DNA of 58,018 nt, taken from Candidatus Onthovicinus excrementipullorum. Its GTDB lineage: Bacteria; Bacillota; Clostridia; Oscillospirales; Acutalibacteraceae. The stretch spans positions 1 to 58,018 of the forward strand of contig DVHG01000015.1 in assembly GCA_018712345.1 (NCBI GenBank), read 5' to 3'. Each line of letters opens with the position of its first letter. Within the stretch, counting starts at the first letter, position 1. Below are positions 53,171 to 58,018 of the stretch, in pieces. The translations under genes were made by a program, and so were the position numbers. Below the pieces are notes generated by a model. The model was not told the DNA's origin. It saw only the letters and a list, made by a program, of their open reading frames with translations, and searched no databases.

Positions 53171-55975
53171 TTAGCTTTTAATGAAGCGATATTTATGTTG
53201 TCTCAATGCAAAGGCTTGTTCACCACCTTCAAGGATTTCACAAATATGTTCCTGTATTCCTTTGCAATTCAATATACCTGGAACAATTTCGCCATTGTCA
53301 TAAACAGGGGAATTGTTCTCGATTGAGCCACCACGGTATTCAAAGCGATGCTGTTTATTGGGAGCATTCTTCCCATCTTGATTCGCAACTATAACCAATT
53401 CAGCATCACCACCAAGGACGATATTGGCATTATGCGTAACAGTAATAATTTGTCTATCAACCTTTTTCTCTTTGATAAATCGTATCAATTCGTCAAAAAT
53501 TGATCTGTTATCAAGGTCATCCTCTGGCTGATCTATAAGGATCGGACACCTGCTTTCGGCAAGGCTGATAAGAAGTCTAAGTAAGACCAAAGCTTTCTTG
53601 CCTGGTGACATATCTTGTATATCGTCATTGTCCATTCTGACAACATAGTCTATGTTGTACCAATCGGATAAGATTTCTCTGAGTGCAGATTCCACAGTAT
53701 AGCCGCTCTTTAGTTGCAGTGATTCTTTTGAATTATTAAGGATGGCTTCGATAAATGCCACAATATGCTCCGTGGATAACGCATCTTCTGTTATATCATG
53801 AAGATTAAAAACGGAAAATCTATTTATTGACTTATTATTTAATATTTCTGAAATTTTCCGAGAAAATTGTTCAGCTCGAAACACTTTTCTTACGGAAAAC
53901 TCCAATTCACCTGTAGAAGACACAGAGCTACTGTTAATGCTATCTACATAAGCATGATATATTTGGCTAAAGGCAGAAAACGATTGACTTAACTCATTCA
54001 GCTTTTGTTTATACTGTTCCTGCACGGTGTTTAGGCGGGCCTTGTATTCAGAAAGTTTTGCCAGCCGTTCTCGCTCGTTCACAATAGCAGCGGAAAGTTT
54101 ACTAACCCGCTCATTTCCATCCATTTTAGGCTTTAATGCACTGACTGTCTCTTCATATTTACTTATAGCCGACTCAATATCTCCACACTGCTTACGGGCA
54201 TCTTGTAGAATTTTCTCCCGTTTGGAAGCCCAAGCTTCATCAGCAATCTTTCTTACTTCATCAATGGCATTGCTAATCGACTCATTAAAAATTGAAAAGA
54301 TACCATTCGGTGAGAGTTTAACTTCTAAAACAGATTGAATCTCTTGTATCAAGCCTATTTCTTTAGTCGCAGCTGAAAAAGTTTCTCGCGATACTTTAGC
54401 TTTTTCTACAGCACTTTGATATTCTGCTATTTCGGCCTCTGTGACATCGTATTCTTTACTCAATTGTTCTAATTGGGCATTTAATTTTGCAAGTTCAGTT
54501 TCAATTGCCTCTCTATCGCCAATTTCTTTGCATCGCTCATAAAGTTCAGTCCGGTCAGCAACAATTTTTAAGAAATCAACGATTGATTTCGCTATTTTTT
54601 GTTTCTGCTCGGAAATTTGTTCACCCATCAAATGGTATGCTTCGCTGCACTTTTCATCCTGTAAAACGATGTCTTGGATAATGGTATCAATTTCCGTAGT
54701 TTCCTGTTCTTCGTCACTAAGCCGGTTTAAGTATGTTTGTGGTATATAAACGATTTTTCGACCTTTACCTCTATCATCACTGCAAACACCATCACGCCAG
54801 TAAACTTTTAACTCTGGAATTTGCCTGACATTCGTTGTTGCGGTTTCCTGCTTTTTCTCTACTTGCTTTTCATCTATCGCCATTGCCATATTATGAAGAA
54901 GCAGGGATTTTCCAGTTGATTTTCCTCCTATGATACATGTGAGCTTATCACTAAAATAGATAGGTTCAGGTGAAAATTTATCATTTCCTGCTATCTCCAC
55001 TCGGTCAATCACATAGTATTCAGGCTTTTCATCTGGAACACTACTGCTAATACGCACACGCTCCTTCGGTTCATAAAGGACTTGCTTCAACCCTTCAAAA
55101 GTTGGATCCGCTTTAATCCAGCAAAAGCGATCATCCGCTGGAGCAAACACTTTTTCATTGCTATGTGCATCGCAACCATGAATACAAGGCATTAATGAAC
55201 CACATTTTTCTTTTACAATGTTTGTGTCATCAGGCCCTTCTCCAAGAAAATATGCTATGTCTTTGGGATTGGATGAAAACACCATGTCGGAAAGTTGATA
55301 AATTGTCCTCCGCGTAGCCTCTAATTGCGAAATATCACCTACGAAATAATCGCTATGAGCGCGTAACATAGAAGCACCATCTGCGCTGTTATTTGATACC
55401 ACAATAATCGTTTTTTCTTTTAGTTGGGAATCGCGAGAAAAAACATCTAAGAGTGTGTCTATCGAAATAATAAATTGGTTTGTTCCAATCAAAAGGGCTT
55501 CCTTCTCATTTAGAGATGGATCCCCATTGAAATCACGACCGAATCTAATTAACTCAGATTTTGTGGCACTATACGGATTGCCCTTATAATGAAACTTTAA
55601 ATGTGCAAAAAAACGGCTCTCTAATTCTCCGACAATGCTTGGATCAAATAAGCAATGTATATTTATGGGGGAATTTGATGCAATTGGTGTCATTCTCAAC
55701 TCAACGTTTGGGAAAACAAATTTGACACTATTGGGGAGCCGTTTATCCTCGCAAACTTTAAGATAGTTATCTATGGAAAGATAGTCGGTAATTGCAATAG
55801 CACAAATCGAGTGTAAAGGGTCACTTCCATCACGTATGTAGTTAGCGATAGAAGTATAGAAGTTATCCCATTTTTCATCAGTTGTTTTTCCTGTATATTG
55901 ATCCGCCTTTTTAGTGCCAGGGGTATGCAAATGCAATTCCCATCTTCGCCATTCTGAGCCTCTATTACTCTCCAT
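53171..55975 (-). CDS. TrlF-type PHP-domain ATPase, putative defence protein
   Basis: 934 residues. N-terminal PHP phosphoesterase domain: HLH at 15-17 (ELHLHTP), PNVEL with Glu92, and HGCDAHS with His266, Asp269 and His271. An SMC-like ATPase follows: Walker A IGGKSTGKS (349-357), long coiled coil (about 450-740), signature MSPGKKALVLLRLL, Walker B ILIDQPEDDLD and VTHNANIVL. This layout matches proteins named TrlF, thought to be nucleic-acid-processing defence enzymes. ATG at 55975 agrees with the family start (GSEWRRWELHLH) and has GAAGGA 9 bases upstream; an in-frame extension to 56101 would begin with GTG and has no ribosome site. Own promoter and terminator. Confidence 0.85.
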   Translation of the reverse strand: MESNRGSEWRRWELHLHTPGTKKADQYTGKTTDEKWDNFYTSIANYIRDGSDPLHSICAIAITDYLSIDNYLKVCEDKRLPNSVKFVFPNVELRMTPIASNSPINIHCLFDPSIVGELESRFFAHLKFHYKGNPYSATKSELIRFGRDFNGDPSLNEKEALLIGTNQFIISIDTLLDVFSRDSQLKEKTIIVVSNNSADGASMLRAHSDYFVGDISQLEATRRTIYQLSDMVFSSNPKDIAYFLGEGPDDTNIVKEKCGSLMPCIHGCDAHSNEKVFAPADDRFCWIKADPTFEGLKQVLYEPKERVRISSSVPDEKPEYYVIDRVEIAGNDKFSPEPIYFSDKLTCIIGGKSTGKSLLLHNMAMAIDEKQVEKKQETATTNVRQIPELKVYWRDGVCSDDRGKGRKIVYIPQTYLNRLSDEEQETTEIDTIIQDIVLQDEKCSEAYHLMGEQISEQKQKIAKSIVDFLKIVADRTELYERCKEIGDREAIETELAKLNAQLEQLSKEYDVTEAEIAEYQSAVEKAKVSRETFSAATKEIGLIQEIQSVLEVKLSPNGIFSIFNESISNAIDEVRKIADEAWASKREKILQDARKQCGDIESAISKYEETVSALKPKMDGNERVSKLSAAIVNERERLAKLSEYKARLNTVQEQYKQKLNELSQSFSAFSQIYHAYVDSINSSSVSSTGELEFSVRKVFRAEQFSRKISEILNNKSINRFSVFNLHDITEDALSTEHIVAFIEAILNNSKESLQLKSGYTVESALREILSDWYNIDYVVRMDNDDIQDMSPGKKALVLLRLLISLAESRCPILIDQPEDDLDNRSIFDELIRFIKEKKVDRQIITVTHNANIVLGGDAELVIVANQDGKNAPNKQHRFEYRGGSIENNSPVYDNGEIVPGILNCKGIQEHICEILEGGEQAFALRQHKYRFIKS

Positions 55976-56125
55976 AATTGTAAATCCTTCTTTCCTTATC
56001 TCATCTTTAGGGAAAGGTAGATAAACGATAAAATCCCCTTCATATATGATGAGGCATGTGAACAATTTGTTCATTTCAACTTTTACTTGCATTCTCAACA
56101 CGTTAAGTAAGAGTTCTTTTTCAAA

Positions 56126-56154
56126 ATTATATCACAAATCGACCCATTTCTCAA
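56126..56154 (-). promoter_or_regulatory. Sigma-A promoter of the TrlF-type gene
   Basis: Minus strand TTGAGA (56154-56149), 17 bases, perfect TATAAT (56131-56126). The leader before the chosen start is about 145 bases long. Confidence 0.75.
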
Positions 56155-56160
56155 CGAGAA

Positions 56161-56220
56161 AAGCAGGCACAGAGAGACACCGGCAGCGCCCAATTTGCCA
56201 GTATTTCTCTGTGCCTGCTT
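56161..56220 (-). terminator. Hairpin terminator of the serine recombinase gene
   Basis: Perfect 15-bp inverted repeat (56161-56175 with 56206-56220) with a 30-base loop, starting right after the recombinase stop, followed on the minus strand by TTCTC. A recombination-site role is also possible given its neighbour. Confidence 0.65.
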
Positions 56221-56221
56221 C

Positions 56222-57829
56222 TTAGTGAAGGGGTTGGGTAATTTCAAACCCACCGATGAAGCGGATGCGGATTTCTTCTTTGGAGAGGACGGTTACTCGT
56301 TCAATCACCCGGTACACCAGTGTGTCGGAATACTCCGTAAGGTCGAGATCTTCTGTGGAGATGAGTTCCATGATTTCCTTGGCTTTGTTTTCACGGCCCA
56401 TATCCTGCTGGGCGTCCAGTTCCGCACATTTTTTCATTTGCCTCAGCTGGAGCATCTCATCGCTGATTTGCTTGATCCGCAGATCCACGATTTCACTCCC
56501 ATCCATCGTAAGCAGCCGGTCCAAGTCCTTGTCCAGGTCATGGAGCCTGTTTTCTATCACAAGGGGATTGATTGCGGCGTTTTCTCCACCAATACAGTGT
56601 ACAAGTGCTTCTTGCAAGGTGGCTGCCATTTCTTCCTGGTGGCCTTGAACCAGGGAACGAATGGCTTTCAGGATAGCGGAATAGAGCTCTTCTTCCTTGA
56701 GGCTGGGGGAGTCCTTGCAAACCTTTGGCCCGCATTCCAGTCGGTTGATGCATCGCCAGACGATTTGCTTCCGTCCGTGGATGCTCCATGTCACCCTTCG
56801 GAAATAACAGCCGCAGTTCCCGCAGACAAGTCTTTCCGAAAGGGCGTATTTGCTGGTAAACCGGCCACGATTGGTCTTGGCTTTTTTGGTATTGGCGGGT
56901 TTTTTACTTTTCCTACGGGCGATTTCCTCTTGGATTTGATAAAACATTTCCCTCGGGATGATGGCCGGATGATTGTCCTTGATGTAGTACTGCGGGAGTT
57001 CGCCATTGTTCTTCTTGACCTTGCCTTCAATGAAATCTGCCGTGTAGGTTTTCTGCAGCAGGACGTCACCCATGTACTTCTCATTTTGCAGGATGCGTTG
57101 GATGGCTTCCGTGCTCCAGTTTTGATTGCCGGTGGCGGTTGGAATGCCCATGCTCTCCAAGGTTTCCTTTATGGTACGCAGGCTATCGCCGTTTAAGTAA
57201 TTCTGAGCAATCATCCGGATGATCTTCGCTTCTTCAGGCACGATTTCCGGCTCACCGTCCGGTCCTTTGCGATAGCCAAGGAAGTTTTTATACCGGAAAC
57301 TGAACCGGCCCTGCCGGTAGCCCATGCGGATGCCCTTGGTCACGTTGCCGCTGATGGATTCGCTCTCGGCCTGGGCGAAGGAACTCAGGCAGGTGAGGAT
57401 CATCTCGCTGTTCATATTCGAGGTGTCAATGTTTTCTTTCTCAAAGATGACCGGAATGCCCCAGCTTTTGAGGATCCGCACGTGCTTGATGCAGTCCAGG
57501 GTGTTACGGGCAAAGCGGGAAATGGATTTCGTCAGGATGAGGTCAATTTTCTTCTTCCGGCACAGTTCAATCATTTTGTTAAATTGCTCTCTTTTCTTGG
57601 TGCTGACGCCTGAGATCCCATCATCCGCAAAAATTCCGGCCAACTGCCATCCCTCATGATGAGTAATTTTATCCGTGTAATAGGCCACCTGCACCTCAAA
57701 GCTGTTCTGCTGTTCTTCTTCCTCGGTGCTGACCCTACAGTAGGCGGCCACCCGCAGTTTCCGTTTTCGCTTACGCAGGTCACCCAGCAGAGGGTTCGCC
57801 GGGATTTCTGTAACTGTTTTTTGTGCCAT
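56222..57829 (-). CDS. Large serine recombinase (intact)
   Basis: 535 residues. Resolvase domain at about 25-170 with catalytic Ser34 in AAYCRVSTEEE, IFADDGISG, and SRFARNT supplying the active-site Arg; recombinase domain at about 190-290; zinc ribbon CGNCGCYFRR ... WRCINRLEC at about 350-395; C-terminal coiled coil. Family members move integrative elements between attachment sites. AAAGGAG lies 7 bases before ATG. It is the likely mover of the island that contains the RloC- and TrlF-like genes, or of a neighbouring element that continues beyond the window. Not closely related to the fragment at 52277-52912. Confidence 0.94.
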   Translation of the reverse strand: MAQKTVTEIPANPLLGDLRKRKRKLRVAAYCRVSTEEEEQQNSFEVQVAYYTDKITHHEGWQLAGIFADDGISGVSTKKREQFNKMIELCRKKKIDLILTKSISRFARNTLDCIKHVRILKSWGIPVIFEKENIDTSNMNSEMILTCLSSFAQAESESISGNVTKGIRMGYRQGRFSFRYKNFLGYRKGPDGEPEIVPEEAKIIRMIAQNYLNGDSLRTIKETLESMGIPTATGNQNWSTEAIQRILQNEKYMGDVLLQKTYTADFIEGKVKKNNGELPQYYIKDNHPAIIPREMFYQIQEEIARRKSKKPANTKKAKTNRGRFTSKYALSERLVCGNCGCYFRRVTWSIHGRKQIVWRCINRLECGPKVCKDSPSLKEEELYSAILKAIRSLVQGHQEEMAATLQEALVHCIGGENAAINPLVIENRLHDLDKDLDRLLTMDGSEIVDLRIKQISDEMLQLRQMKKCAELDAQQDMGRENKAKEIMELISTEDLDLTEYSDTLVYRVIERVTVLSKEEIRIRFIGGFEITQPLH

Positions 57830-57871
57830 GGCGGTTCTCCTTTCAAACCACGATATCGTTCAGCAGACGAA

Positions 57872-57912
57872 GCTGTACAGATGCGTCCTGATATTGTCAA
57901 GATTAGTTGACA
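57872..57912 (-). promoter_or_regulatory. Possible promoter and inverted repeat before the recombinase
   Basis: A consensus TTGACA -35 (57900-57895), 17 bases, then a poor -10 (TACAGC). The -35 box is one arm of the inverted repeat TGTCAA-6-TTGACA (57895-57912), which could be an operator. Confidence 0.4.
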
Positions 57913-57936
57913 CATTTTTCTCAAGGATATCACTGA

Positions 57937-58018
57937 CTATGCTACCAGTTCCAAAGCCTCATAATACTGCCTGCGTTTTATCATGGGAGGAAGCCCGCCG
58001 TTGGCAGAGCAGATCCTC
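57937..58018 (-). CDS. C-terminal end of an unidentified gene (5' part outside window)
   Basis: The minus strand is open from the window edge to a TAG at 57937-57939, giving 26 residues ending in KRRQYYEALELVA. Too short to identify. It ends about 108 bases before the recombinase start, in the same direction. Confidence 0.35.
   Translation of the reverse strand, partial: RICSANGGLPPMIKRRQYYEALELVA

Noticed and set aside
56161-56220. Long inverted repeat considered as an insertion-sequence end
   Set aside because: It sits immediately after the recombinase stop and reads as a terminator; no transposase or target duplication seen.
1-58018. tRNA, rRNA and riboswitch genes
   Set aside because: No cloverleaf, rRNA segment or known riboswitch core noticed when reading the gaps, although a covariance search could not be run.

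Overview
The window looks like a chromosomal segment of a gut-type, Gram-positive Bacillota (class Clostridia, probably near Oscillospirales). Supporting signs are strong AGGAGG-type ribosome binding sites before almost every gene, sigma-A promoters, short rho-independent terminators, GPH-type sugar permeases, LacI and AraC regulators, and no SusC/SusD genes. The placement is inference; there is no rRNA or marker gene. Nearly everything is on the minus strand, so the text below reads from high to low coordinates.

Region A (1-45870, minus) is a very large host-glycan utilisation locus. Its core is a run from a LacI repressor (39352) through an aldo/keto reductase, a zinc alcohol dehydrogenase, GH2, a GPH permease, GH29, GH95, a phosphoesterase, a compact GH101-like enzyme, GH110, two tandem phosphoesterases, a DUF5107-TPR protein, GH35, an anchored GH18, a membrane protein, an alkaline-phosphatase-fold lipoprotein, a divergent GH35, a second GH101-like enzyme, a DUF5696/GH129-like enzyme, a second DUF5107-TPR protein and a fifth-type phosphoesterase. 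It ends at a strong terminator at 4307-4336. No gap inside it exceeds about 75 bases. A new promoter at 4245-4273 then drives a soluble GH18, another phosphoesterase and a third GH35 that leaves the window. A LacI-controlled transporter-GH95-like pair (39480-44098) and a stand-alone GH29 (44407-45870) complete the locus.

The enzyme set fits removal of alpha-galactose (GH110), fucose (GH29, GH95), beta-galactose (GH35, GH2) and core O-glycan units (GH101-like) from mucin or blood-group-type glycans. Most glycosidases lack signal peptides. One GH18, four metallophosphoesterases and one phosphatase lipoprotein carry membrane anchors. A reasonable model is surface trimming or dephosphorylation, import by the two GPH permeases, then cytoplasmic breakdown. 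The number of phosphoesterases (six) is the strangest part and may mark an undescribed phosphoglycan system. Operator-like palindromes around a GTTTCGA half site sit at the promoters of the LacI gene, the transporter pair and, less clearly, the giant operon.

Region B (45871-49831) holds promoters, an AraC-type regulator (plus strand), a von Willebrand A protein (minus) converging on a shared hairpin terminator, and about 1.1 kb of decayed or non-coding sequence.

Region C (49604-58018) is visibly more AT-rich and looks like a mobile defence island: an RloC-like anticodon nuclease with a zinc-hook CPTC motif, a serine recombinase remnant, a PHP-ATPase of TrlF type, and an intact large serine recombinase. 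A 26-base direct repeat and a structured stretch lie just beyond the RloC-like gene.
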